Positions 30,479-38,551 of a DNA stretch of 64,000 nt are shown in pieces. Source of the DNA: Undibacterium parvum (GTDB lineage Bacteria; Pseudomonadota; Gammaproteobacteria; Burkholderiales; Burkholderiaceae_D). Below the pieces are notes generated by a model. That model was not told where the DNA came from and made no database searches. It worked only from the letters and a program-made list of their open reading frames with translations. The stretch's first letter is position 1, and every line of letters starts with the position of its first letter. Location: positions 620,001 through 684,000 of the forward strand of contig NZ_CP034464.1 of assembly GCF_003955735.1 (NCBI RefSeq), written 5' to 3'. A program made the translations under genes and the position numbers.

Positions 30479-31201
30479 TTATTGCGTGTCAGGCACCAAT
30501 AAAGCCATGTGCTCGGGCGTCAGGTAGCACCACTCGCCCTCTTCCAGCCCCAGAGAAGCTAGTGTTAGCTGACCGATCGCAGTACGGCTTAATGCTGCGC
30601 AATGATTGCCAGCGGCGGCTAACATGCGCTTCACCTGGTGATATTTGCCTTGCTCCAGGATGATTTCTAATTGATTCTCGCCCAGACGGCGGCATATTTT
30701 TGCTGCCAGCGGTTCTGGCTCATCGTGCAATTTCACGCCAGCCAACAAAGTCTGCACCAATTCATCGGTGACAGGCTCGGCGGCGGTAGCGACATAGATT
30801 TTAGGAATGTGGCGTTTGGGCGAGGATTGTGCGTGAATGAAGGGACCATCGTCCGACATCAGCAACATACCGGTGGTGTCGTGATCTAAACGCCCCACCG
30901 GCTGCACATCACGCCAGCTAAATTGCTCGGGCAACAAGGTTAATACGCCGGGATGATGACTGGGTTTACGTGAACATTCAAAATTGGCCGGTTTATTGAG
31001 GACGATATACAGATGTTCGTGATATTCCCACTCTTCATCAAAAATCGTAAACACCAGCCCCGCAGTTTCAACTGCGGTTTTGTAACTCTTGAGCACTTCA
31101 CCATTGATGCTCACCTCGCCGTCATCAATTAACTCCCTGCAATATTTACGGGTGCCGAAGCCTTGCGATTGAAGGATGCGATCAAAAGATAATTTACTCA
31201 T
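30479..31201 (-). CDS. rsuA: 16S rRNA pseudouridine synthase, RsuA family
   Basis: A 240-residue enzyme with an N-terminal S4 domain (RILQSQGFGTRKYCRELIDDGEVSING) and a pseudouridine synthase core: GRLDHDTTGMLLMS carries the catalytic Asp, YVATAAEPVTDEL follows, and QGKYHQVKRMLAAAGNHC is the conserved C-terminal motif. It isomerises a uridine in 16S rRNA (position 516 for RsuA). RluE or RluF-type specificity cannot be excluded. It reads into the ParA-like gene. Confidence 0.88.
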   Translation of the reverse strand: MSKLSFDRILQSQGFGTRKYCRELIDDGEVSINGEVLKSYKTAVETAGLVFTIFDEEWEYHEHLYIVLNKPANFECSRKPSHHPGVLTLLPEQFSWRDVQPVGRLDHDTTGMLLMSDDGPFIHAQSSPKRHIPKIYVATAAEPVTDELVQTLLAGVKLHDEPEPLAAKICRRLGENQLEIILEQGKYHQVKRMLAAAGNHCAALSRTAIGQLTLASLGLEEGEWCYLTPEHMALLVPDTQ

Positions 31202-31281
31202 GGTGGGATTGCGGCAGAGGCTAAAGCGCGTATTTTACATTTTTTTTGCGCCGCTACGGTGCTGCTTGAGCTGAAATCAGA

Positions 31282-31335
31282 GCTTAATCAACGCTTAATC
31301 AACGCTTAATCAACGCTTAATCAACGCTTAATCAG
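31282..31335. repeat. 11-bp tandem repeat
   Basis: Unit GCTTAATCAAC repeated 4.9 times between rsuA and the M24 peptidase gene, with the first four units perfect. The surrounding 302-bp gap (31202-31503) also contains the hairpin repeat at 31404-31475 and no gene. Confidence 0.9.
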
Positions 31336-31403
31336 CCTTGAGAATGAGGACCTCCAGTGCCGCCATCCCGCAGAAAAAAGCACTAGGCGCAAAGAATGCG
31401 CAA

Positions 31404-31475
31404 TATCCATGCGCCTTTCGAGCCGATATTGGTCTGCAGGCCGCACCAGGATTGCGCAATGGCCTGCAGATTTTT
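31404..31475. repeat. Hairpin repeat family, copy 1
   Basis: Starts TATCCATGCGCC and includes GAGCCGATATTG, followed by a hairpin (TCTGCAGGCC with its complement, 31433-31470) and a short T-run on the plus strand. Shares its first ~30 bp and its overall structure with 40761-40832. It is 29 bp past the stop of the M24 peptidase gene. Confidence 0.5.
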
Positions 31476-31503
31476 GTACTATTGACGAATAGTCAGAAGG
31501 TCT

Positions 31504-32721
31504 TTACGCACCAAACGGCGCATCGATAGACTCGCTTTGTCCGGTAAACCATTTGGGACCTTGCTCTGTCATGTAAAAATGGTCTTCCAGCCGCACGCCA
31601 AATTCGCCCTCTATGCAAATCATGGGTTCATTGCTGAAACACATGCCGGCCGCCAGTGGCCGGGTATTGCCCTTGACCAGATACGTCCATTCATGAATAT
31701 CCAGACCGATGCCGTGGCCGGTGCGGTGTGGCAAACCTGGCGTCTCGTAGCCTGGCCCCAAACCTGCCGCTTCTAAGACTTTACGCGCCGCAGCATCGAC
31801 TTGTTCACACGGTACGCCGATCTGGGCGGCCTCAAAAGCAGCTGCCTGCGCGCTTTTCTCCAGCTCCCAGATGCTACGCTGACGTGGCGTTGCCTGGCCA
31901 AACACATAGCTGCGGGTAATGTCCGAATGGTAGTTTTGTATCTTGCAGCCAGTATCGATCAAGACCATGTCGCCTTCGCGCAAATACTGCGCGCCATCCG
32001 GGCCGTGCGGTATCGCCGTTGCGGCACCGAAACTGACGATACAAAAAGTTGAACTACTGCCGCCAAAAGCGCGATGCGCCTGATCAATGAAGGCGGCGAC
32101 TTCCAGCGAAGAGATCCCCTCATGCAGGATCTTGGCCGCGCGTCTTTGCACTTCCAGTGTGATGATCTTCGCCTTCTGCATCAAGGCTAACTCTGCGGAC
32201 GATTTATGCATGCGGCATTCCGCCGTCACTGTGCTGGCATTCACGATACTGGTGACTGGCATGGCGCTACGCAAACCATCAAACACAAAAAAAGGCGCGG
32301 CTTCGTCCAGCGCTATCCTCTGCGTGGCACAGCCCAGATCGGCCAGTAATTGCGCGACTAATTGATACGGACTCTCGTCTTCTTCCCATAAACGCAGTTG
32401 GGCTGATTGCCCCACGGTTTCACGCACTTTCGATTCTTCAAACGTCGGGCAGACGTACACGATCTGGCCTTCGGGAGTGAGCAGCGCGCCTATCAGTCTC
32501 TCACTTTGATACCATTGCAAACCAGTGAAATAGTACAGACTAGTGCTGGCAGTGAGCAGCATGCCGTCTATGCCTTGCAGGCGCATCAACATGGCAGCCT
32601 TATTCACGCGGCTGCTACGTTCAGCAGCGGAAATGGGCAGCACGTCCGACAGATCAGGTCGTATTCCGGCCAATTGAATTGCTGCAGTAGAGCCGCCTAT
32701 GCTGTTGAAATGATGTGCCAT
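31504..32721 (-). CDS. M24 family aminopeptidase (Xaa-Pro type)
   Basis: A 405-residue peptidase starting MAHHFNSIGG. An in-frame start 30 codons upstream is possible but the added residues do not resemble the family. An N-terminal creatinase-like domain precedes a 'pita-bread' catalytic domain with the five dimetal ligands: two Asp in LIDTGCKIQNYHSDITRSY, a His in HRTGHGIGLDIHE, and Glu in NEPMI and RLEDHFY. It removes N-terminal residues, probably before proline. It is alone on its strand between a structured repeat and a strong terminator of the next gene. Confidence 0.9.
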   Translation of the reverse strand: MAHHFNSIGGSTAAIQLAGIRPDLSDVLPISAAERSSRVNKAAMLMRLQGIDGMLLTASTSLYYFTGLQWYQSERLIGALLTPEGQIVYVCPTFEESKVRETVGQSAQLRLWEEDESPYQLVAQLLADLGCATQRIALDEAAPFFVFDGLRSAMPVTSIVNASTVTAECRMHKSSAELALMQKAKIITLEVQRRAAKILHEGISSLEVAAFIDQAHRAFGGSSSTFCIVSFGAATAIPHGPDGAQYLREGDMVLIDTGCKIQNYHSDITRSYVFGQATPRQRSIWELEKSAQAAAFEAAQIGVPCEQVDAAARKVLEAAGLGPGYETPGLPHRTGHGIGLDIHEWTYLVKGNTRPLAAGMCFSNEPMICIEGEFGVRLEDHFYMTEQGPKWFTGQSESIDAPFGA

Positions 32722-32882
32722 ATTTTTGAGTTTTCTTATGTGGTCGAAAAATGCGAACGATGCAGCGCTATGCGGGAATGAGGGACTGCGGGAAGTCATT
32801 AATGTACCCACATCAGCGGCTATCGTCTTGATTATCCCGGCCTATAGCATGACGAAATCTGCACAAGTCCAAATTTTGCCCG

Positions 32883-32922
32883 AAAAAAAACGGGCTTGCC
32901 GTCGCCGGCGAGCCCGTTTTTT
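32883..32922 (-). terminator. Intrinsic terminator after the aminotransferase gene
   Basis: AAAAAACGGGCT and its complement flank a loop, with A and T runs on each side. It lies 28 bp past the stop of the aminotransferase at 32951. Confidence 0.9.
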
Positions 32923-32950
32923 GCATCACTGCATCTGTCTCGGCTACTAG

Positions 32951-34144
32951 TTACATTCTCGCTTGTATCAGGCGACCTAATTTTTGTATGCCTTCGTTAA
33001 TCCGTTCTGGCGACACGGTAACGAAGCTCAATCGCAAGGTATTGGTCTCAGGATTATCCGCATAGAAAGGCGCACCGGGAACAAAGGCGACATTCTCGGC
33101 CAACGCGGCATCGAGCAACTGCTTGCTATCGATATGCTTAGGCAAAGTCACCCAGATAAACATGCCGCCTTCCGGACGTGTCCAGCTCACCGACTCAGGG
33201 AAATACTTCTTCATGGCAGCTAACATGACATCGCACTGTCCAGAATAAAAGCTACGGATAGTCGGAATATGCTCACTCAGGAAACCGTCTTTAATCACTT
33301 CATACACTGCCATTTGAGTCAGCGTCGAAGTATGCAAATCAGCGGCCTGCTTGGCTTGTTCTAGTTTGCGTATCAGCGGAATCGGCGCAACGATGTAGCC
33401 CAGACGTATGCCAGGAGTGAGCACCTTAGAGAACGATCCCATGTAAATCACGCCGCCCGGATTCATGTTGAGCAACTTAGGCAAAGGTTCGCCCCGATAG
33501 CAAAGGTCGCCGTAAGGATTATCTTCAATCAAAGGCACGCGCAGTCTGGCGCAAGTCTCTACCAATTCGTAACGACGCTCTACCGAAAGGGTACGGCCGG
33601 TCGGATTTTGAAAGTTAGGTAAGGCGTACAGCAAACGCGCGCCCTCGCCTTTGGCAGCAACCGAGGCCGGGATCAGGCCATGCTCATCCATTTCTATCGA
33701 GACGAACTTCGGCTGGTACACCGAGAACGCCTGCAAGGCCCCCAGATAACTAGGAGTCTCGACCATGATGTTACTGCCTTCATCGATCAGCACTTTACCC
33801 AACAGATCCAGGCCTTGCTGCGATCCGGACACCATCATGATCTGCTCTGGCAAAATTTGGCTGTCGCTGGTCGATAAAGAATCGGCGATAAACGCACGCA
33901 GTGGCGTATAGCCATCGGTAGGGCCATATTGCAATGCCGTTTTGCCGTTTTCTGACAAGACTTTATCGAAAGCGGCGCGCATGCGCTCTACCGGAAAAGT
34001 TTCTGGCGATGGCAAACCACCGGCAAAAGAAATCACTTCAGGGCGCTGGGTAACTTTGAGAATCTCGCGGATTACCGAGCTTTGCAGCTGCTCGGCGCGT
34101 ACCGAAAATTTCCAATCGATAGGAGTAGGGTTTTCAAGTTTCAT
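32951..34144 (-). CDS. PLP-dependent aminotransferase (2-aminoadipate/aromatic type)
   Basis: A 397-residue fold-type I aminotransferase starting MKLENPTPIDWKFS, with AGGTGA upstream. It shows VSGSQQGLDLL, the ALPNFQNPTG motif, IEDNPYGDL and the PLP lysine in YMGSFSKVLTPGIRLGY. It belongs to the branch related to LysN/KAT and to the catalytic half of MocR regulators. It transfers an amino group between an amino acid and a 2-oxo acid; the true substrate is unclear. A RidA gene is located 95 bp upstream in the same direction, fitting a PLP enzyme that leaks enamines. Confidence 0.88.
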   Translation of the reverse strand: MKLENPTPIDWKFSVRAEQLQSSVIREILKVTQRPEVISFAGGLPSPETFPVERMRAAFDKVLSENGKTALQYGPTDGYTPLRAFIADSLSTSDSQILPEQIMMVSGSQQGLDLLGKVLIDEGSNIMVETPSYLGALQAFSVYQPKFVSIEMDEHGLIPASVAAKGEGARLLYALPNFQNPTGRTLSVERRYELVETCARLRVPLIEDNPYGDLCYRGEPLPKLLNMNPGGVIYMGSFSKVLTPGIRLGYIVAPIPLIRKLEQAKQAADLHTSTLTQMAVYEVIKDGFLSEHIPTIRSFYSGQCDVMLAAMKKYFPESVSWTRPEGGMFIWVTLPKHIDSKQLLDAALAENVAFVPGAPFYADNPETNTLRLSFVTVSPERINEGIQKLGRLIQARM

Positions 34145-34239
34145 GCTGGTCTCACCTGGAAGTATTTTATTTGTGCTTAGGTATTTTTTTGTCGCACCCA
34201 CAGTGCGGCAGAAATCATGCGCTTGCGCGGTTTTTAGCT

Positions 34240-34698
34240 TTAAGCGATTTCAACGATCATTTCGATTTCTACGCAGGCACCCATAGGGATTTGCGCCACG
34301 CCAAAGGCAGAACGGGCATGCTTGCCTTGCGCGCCAAACACCTCGGCGATCAATTCAGAAGCACCGTTGGTGACCAAGTGCTGCTCGGTATAGTCAGGGG
34401 TAGAATTGACCAGACTCATCACTTTTACGATACGCTTGACCCGGTTTAAGTCCCCACCGCAGGCGTCTTGCAAAGTGGCGATCATATCAATCGCAATCGC
34501 ACGCGCCGCCAGATTACCTTCGGCGGTCATCATATCTTTACCCAATTGACCAACCCATACCTTGCCGTCTTTTTTCGCGATATGACCAGACAAAAAGACG
34601 GTATTGCCCATTTGCGCGTGCATCACATAGGCCGCGACCGGTACCGCAACAACCGGCAAAGTGATATTGAGTGCGTTCAGTTTTTCGTAAAAGGACAT
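34240..34698 (-). CDS. RidA family enamine/imine deaminase
   Basis: A 152-residue protein starting MSFYEKLNALNITLP. Family motifs are GNTVFLSGHIAK, QDACGGDLNRVKRIVKVM and a C-terminal FGVAQIPMGACVEIEMIVEIA with the near-invariant RSAFGVAQIP. RidA proteins hydrolyse reactive enamine or imine intermediates released by PLP enzymes. It is in an operon with the downstream aminotransferase. A pair of upstream ATGs was rejected because the added residues are not conserved-looking. Confidence 0.9.
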   Translation of the reverse strand: MSFYEKLNALNITLPVVAVPVAAYVMHAQMGNTVFLSGHIAKKDGKVWVGQLGKDMMTAEGNLAARAIAIDMIATLQDACGGDLNRVKRIVKVMSLVNSTPDYTEQHLVTNGASELIAEVFGAQGKHARSAFGVAQIPMGACVEIEMIVEIA

Positions 34699-34858
34699 GG
34701 CTGTTTCCAAAAAATGGGGCCGCATGGTCAGGCAAGCGGCAAAGGGTTGATTGAGAGTAGTGAGAAATTTTTGCGAATTTTGCTTTATCGATTCCGACTA
34801 ACTTGCATGGTTTTTTTATTTGTGAGGGATACGGCAATCCTCCATTGTACGACCCTGA

Positions 34859-34888
34859 TGCCACGATTAATACCCCCAATTCGTGGCA
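34859..34888. terminator. Hairpin 3' of the DMT transporter gene
   Basis: An 8-bp inverted repeat (TGCCACGA, TCGTGGCA), 43 bp past the transporter stop on the minus strand. No strong T-run follows. Confidence 0.4.
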
Positions 34889-34931
34889 CTAGGCTTGATT
34901 TAATTTGGCGTTTGTGGCTTTTTTTGCAAAC

Positions 34932-35879
34932 TTACCGTCGAATATTCATGCGTCGTCCTAGTCCCACCACGGCAATCACCGCCAGCGCAAATAGCAAATT
35001 CGTCACAGTCAGCGCCTCGCCTAAAATACAGGCGGCGCCCAACAAGCTCAGAAATGGTTGCAACAATTGCACCTGCCCGACTCTGGCAATACCACCGATA
35101 GCCAAACCCTTGTACCAAAAAAAGAAACCTATGAACATGGAAAACACCGAAACATAGGCAAAACTCAGCCAGGCCTTGGGCGATGCATTCAGACCGTAAT
35201 GCCAGGCCAGCCAGACAGTAAGCGGCAACAACAGCGGCATAGACAAGACCAGTGACCAGGAAATCACCTGCTGGCCACCCATGCTTTGCGCCAAACGCCC
35301 GCCCTCCGCATAGCCCATCGCGGCCAAAACAACCGCCGCAAACAAGGCCAGATCGGCCATCTGGAAAGCGCCACCGCCCTGCTGCAAGGCAAAGCCCACC
35401 ACTAAGCCACTACCAATCAGCGCCATGATCCAAAAGCCCGCCGATGGCCGCTCTTTAAAACGCAAGGCAGCGAAAATGGCGGTCGCCAGAGGCAAGATGC
35501 CGAGCACCACAGCACCATGCGCGGCCGGTACATAACGCATCGCGATCGAAGAAAATACTGGGAAGCCGATCACACAGCCCAAAGCGCTCAGCAACAAGGG
35601 CTTGATCTGCGCCTTGGTGGGCCAACTCGCCCGCATGCGCCATAGCAGCAGCGCCGCCAGCACAGCTGCCACCACAGCACGCCCCAGCGCCACAAACACA
35701 GGATTAAGTTCCGCCACCGCCATCCGTGTAAACGGCAAAGTCAGGCTAAAAATCGCCACCCCCACGGCGCCTAGCAGCATGCCCTTGCTGTCATCGCTGA
35801 TGCCATGTTTGATCGCCAGATCGGTGTCTGCCAGGCCGCCTGTTTTTGTACTTGCGGCTGTATTTACATTAGTCATCAT
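34932..35879 (-). CDS. DMT superfamily (EamA) exporter
   Basis: A 315-residue membrane protein with about ten predicted helices in two EamA repeats; the first half is GAVGVAIFSLTLPFTRMAVAELNP and the second starts VLAAMGYAEGGRLAQ. The start at 35879 overlaps the stop of the upstream dehydratase as ATGA; starts at 35876 or 35888 are also possible. EamA proteins export amino acids or small metabolites. Coupling to a threonine-dehydratase-like enzyme and divergence from a MocR regulator suggest an amino acid or 2-oxo acid substrate. Confidence 0.85.
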   Translation of the reverse strand: MMTNVNTAASTKTGGLADTDLAIKHGISDDSKGMLLGAVGVAIFSLTLPFTRMAVAELNPVFVALGRAVVAAVLAALLLWRMRASWPTKAQIKPLLLSALGCVIGFPVFSSIAMRYVPAAHGAVVLGILPLATAIFAALRFKERPSAGFWIMALIGSGLVVGFALQQGGGAFQMADLALFAAVVLAAMGYAEGGRLAQSMGGQQVISWSLVLSMPLLLPLTVWLAWHYGLNASPKAWLSFAYVSVFSMFIGFFFWYKGLAIGGIARVGQVQLLQPFLSLLGAACILGEALTVTNLLFALAVIAVVGLGRRMNIRR

Positions 35880-36856
35880 GCTGCCCATCTTGTTTGAGTA
35901 AGAACCTCTGCATATTTATCATGATCGACATTGCCGCCACTGAGTGACAATCCCACTTTTAAACCGGCTAGCGCCGCCTTGTTTTGCAGCGCCGCCGCCA
36001 GCGCCGCAGCGCCGGCTCCTTCGGCTACATTATGGGTCGCCAAAAACAGTAATTTCATGGCGGCAGCGATCTCCTCATCGCTAACCGCCATTATCTCAGT
36101 AACATGTTCGAAGATCACCGCCAGCGAAGCATCATCCGGCACCCGGCATGCCATGCCGTCGGCCAACACGGTGCTCACTGGCGAGGCAATATTTTTACCC
36201 TGCTCAAACGACAGCTTATAAGCCAAGGCATGGCTAGATACTACCCCGATTAACTTAGTCCTTAAACCTAGGGCATTGCGCGCCGCCACTGCGCCGCAAA
36301 TACCTGAGCCCTGGCCGATGGGCACATACACAACATCCAAGTCGGGCTGCGCGGTAAAAAATTCCATCCAATAGGTGGCGACGCCGCGCACCAGATCGGT
36401 ATGCAGCGAGGGCACCATATGCCAGCCCTGTTGCTGCGCCAGCGCCATTGCATGTTCACGGCTCTCTTGAAAATCATTACCATGTTCGATCAAATCAGCA
36501 CCCAGAGCGCGCATCGCGGCATTTTTTTCTGCGCTATTCCCAAGCGGAACAACGATAGTCACTTTGATGCCATGTGGACGTGCTGCATACGCAATCGACT
36601 GACCATGGTTGCCACGGGTGGCCGAAATCACACCGCGCAGCGCTGGTTCGCGCTGCATCAGTTCGTGCAGATACACCAGACCGCCGCGCACCTTGAAGGC
36701 ACCGGTAGGCGTGTGATTCTCGTGCTTGAGCCAGACCTCGGTACCCAGCGCTTCGCATAATAATGGCCATGCGTATTGAGCGGTCGCGGGCATGCTGGCG
36801 TAGACGATCTGAGCGGCAGATGTTAAGGCGGCTTGATTCGGCAAAGAAAATTTCAT
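35876..36856 (-). CDS. Threonine/serine dehydratase-like PLP enzyme
   Basis: A 326-residue fold-type II PLP enzyme. The Schiff-base lysine is in TPTGAFKVRGG, the substrate loop is SATRGNHGQS, the glycine-rich phosphate cradle is IGQGSGICGA and the C-terminal LSGGNVDHDKY closes the site. Family members deaminate threonine or serine to a 2-oxo acid. It lacks the C-terminal ACT regulatory domain of biosynthetic IlvA, so a catabolic or racemase-like role is likely. It is divergent from the MocR regulator, 137 bp away, and coupled to a DMT exporter. Confidence 0.88.
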   Translation of the reverse strand: MKFSLPNQAALTSAAQIVYASMPATAQYAWPLLCEALGTEVWLKHENHTPTGAFKVRGGLVYLHELMQREPALRGVISATRGNHGQSIAYAARPHGIKVTIVVPLGNSAEKNAAMRALGADLIEHGNDFQESREHAMALAQQQGWHMVPSLHTDLVRGVATYWMEFFTAQPDLDVVYVPIGQGSGICGAVAARNALGLRTKLIGVVSSHALAYKLSFEQGKNIASPVSTVLADGMACRVPDDASLAVIFEHVTEIMAVSDEEIAAAMKLLFLATHNVAEGAGAAALAAALQNKAALAGLKVGLSLSGGNVDHDKYAEVLTQTRWAA

Positions 36857-36898
36857 GCTGAGCTCCTGAATTTGGATTATGCTATCCTAGCCCAAAAA

Positions 36899-36920
36899 AC
36901 CAATACAGTACCAATACAAT
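36899..36920. promoter_or_regulatory. Candidate MocR operator, 11-bp direct repeat
   Basis: Two adjacent copies of ACCAATACA(G/A)T with one-turn spacing in the divergent dehydratase/MocR spacer (36857-36993). MocR regulators commonly bind direct repeats with related cores (e.g. ATACCA for GabR), so this fits an operator. Assignment by analogy only. Confidence 0.5.
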
Positions 36921-36993
36921 AATTTAGATAGATTGCACACTGTTATGGTCGCTTTTCCAGTACAGATTTTCGTTTCTTTTATGGAGTCAGCTC

Positions 36994-38427
36994 ATGCGTA
37001 GCTCGCCTATTATTTCCAACCCTATCGTTTCACGCGAGTCCGGCGGCTCGCTGGTCGAGCAAATCGTGCGCTCGGTGGCTAGCCGGATTGACGACAAACT
37101 GTTGCGCACCGGTGCCCGCATGCCTTCGATACGCCAGTTCGCCGACGAGCAGCAAGTCTCGCGCTTTACCGTGGTCGAGGCTTACGATAGGCTGGTAGCG
37201 AATGGCTATCTGGAATCGCGCCGCGGCTCGGGGTTTTTCGTGCGCGAACGCGCCTCTATGCTGGCCAATAATCATGCGGTTGCGCTGGCGAATCCGGTCG
37301 CGCAACAGTTTGACGTGGTGTGGTTAGTGCGCAATATGTTCCGCCAGTTGCCGCCGCAAAAAATGCCGGGCTCGGGCGTCTTACCGCACGATTGGCTAGA
37401 TGGTGAATTAGTCGCCAATGGCTTGCGCGCGATCAGCCGCGTCAACTCTAGCCAGCTACTGCACTACGGCACGCCGCAAGGCTTTATGCCGCTGCGCCAG
37501 CAACTGCAACTCAAACTGGCCGAGCTAGAGATCGCGGCCGCGCCCGAACAAATCGTCACCACCAGCGGCGTCACCCAGGCGCTAGACTTGGTCGCGCGCG
37601 AGTTCACCCAACCCGGCGACACCATCTTTGTCGATGACCCGGCCTGGTTTTTGATGTTCGGCTCTTTCTCCATACTCGGTGCCAAAGTAATCGGCATCCC
37701 GCGCCTGCATGATGGCCCGGATGTCGCCAAGTTAGCCGAGCTGGCTGCCCTGCACAAACCCAAGCTCTACATCATCAACTCGGTGATGCATAACCCCACC
37801 TCGACCTCACTGTCGGCAGCCAAGGCGTTTCAGGTTTTAAAAACCGCCGAACAGCATGATTTTATGATCGTCGAAGACGACATCTATTGCGATATGCACC
37901 CCGGCACCGCAGTGCAGCCAGCCACCCGTTTGGCGGCGCTCGATCAACTCAATCGCGTGATCTATCTGGGCGGCTTCTCCAAAACCCTGGCGGCCAATTT
38001 ACGGGTAGGCTTCATCGCCACTTCGCCGCAATTAGCGATCCGGCTGTCAGACCGCAAGATGCTCTCGACCCTGACCACTACCGAGATCGGCGAGCGCGTG
38101 GTGTATAAAATTCTCTCGGAAGGCCATTACCGCAAACATGTGGACCGCATCCGCGGCAAGCTCGACAGCGTGCGTGACGACGTCACCAAACGGGTAGAAA
38201 ACCTGGGCATGAAAGTCGAATACCGCACTCCGGCCGGGATGTTTTTGTGGGTAGAAACCAGCTGCGACAGCATCGCCCTGGCCGAAAAAGCGCTGGAACA
38301 AGGCATACTGCTGGCACCCGGCAGCTTGTTTTCACCGAATCAATTGCCATCGAGCCGCATGCGCATCAACATCGCCGCCATGTCCGACCCCGGCGTCTGG
38401 GCGTTTCTGGAAAAAGAAATCGGCTAG
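36994..38427 (+). CDS. MocR-type GntR/aminotransferase regulator
   Basis: A 477-residue chimera. Residues 13-85 are a GntR winged helix (SLVEQIVRSVASRI, RMPSIRQFADEQQVSRFTVVEAYDRLVANGYLESRRGSGFFVRE). Residues 110-475 are a fold-type I aminotransferase domain with TTSGVTQALDLVAREF, FVDDPAWFLMF, VEDDIYCDMHP and the PLP lysine in YLGGFSKTLAANLRVG. MocR proteins bind PLP plus an amino acid or amine and control adjacent genes. The divergent dehydratase/exporter genes are the likely targets, through the direct repeat in the spacer. Confidence 0.93.
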   Translation: MRSSPIISNPIVSRESGGSLVEQIVRSVASRIDDKLLRTGARMPSIRQFADEQQVSRFTVVEAYDRLVANGYLESRRGSGFFVRERASMLANNHAVALANPVAQQFDVVWLVRNMFRQLPPQKMPGSGVLPHDWLDGELVANGLRAISRVNSSQLLHYGTPQGFMPLRQQLQLKLAELEIAAAPEQIVTTSGVTQALDLVAREFTQPGDTIFVDDPAWFLMFGSFSILGAKVIGIPRLHDGPDVAKLAELAALHKPKLYIINSVMHNPTSTSLSAAKAFQVLKTAEQHDFMIVEDDIYCDMHPGTAVQPATRLAALDQLNRVIYLGGFSKTLAANLRVGFIATSPQLAIRLSDRKMLSTLTTTEIGERVVYKILSEGHYRKHVDRIRGKLDSVRDDVTKRVENLGMKVEYRTPAGMFLWVETSCDSIALAEKALEQGILLAPGSLFSPNQLPSSRMRINIAAMSDPGVWAFLEKEIG

Positions 38428-38462
38428 CCACCCACCTTGCATTCACCGCAAAATCAACACTG

Positions 38463-38541
38463 GCCCAAGCCGCATATCCCATGCGGCCCGCAGGCCAGGC
38501 AGGCTGGAAAGGCGCATGGACTATGCGCGCTGGCGGCATGC
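38463..38541 (+). repeat. Twin-hairpin repeat, copy 1
   Basis: A ~79-bp repeat with two perfect small hairpins, CCGCAT-ATCCC-ATGCGG and GCGCAT-GGACT-ATGCGC, separated by a GGCCCGCAGGCC palindrome. It ends 11 bp past the stop of the caspase-like gene. It also follows the MocR gene by 36 bp, so it lies between two convergent genes. Confidence 0.85.
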
Positions 38542-38551
38542 TTCTTTTAGT

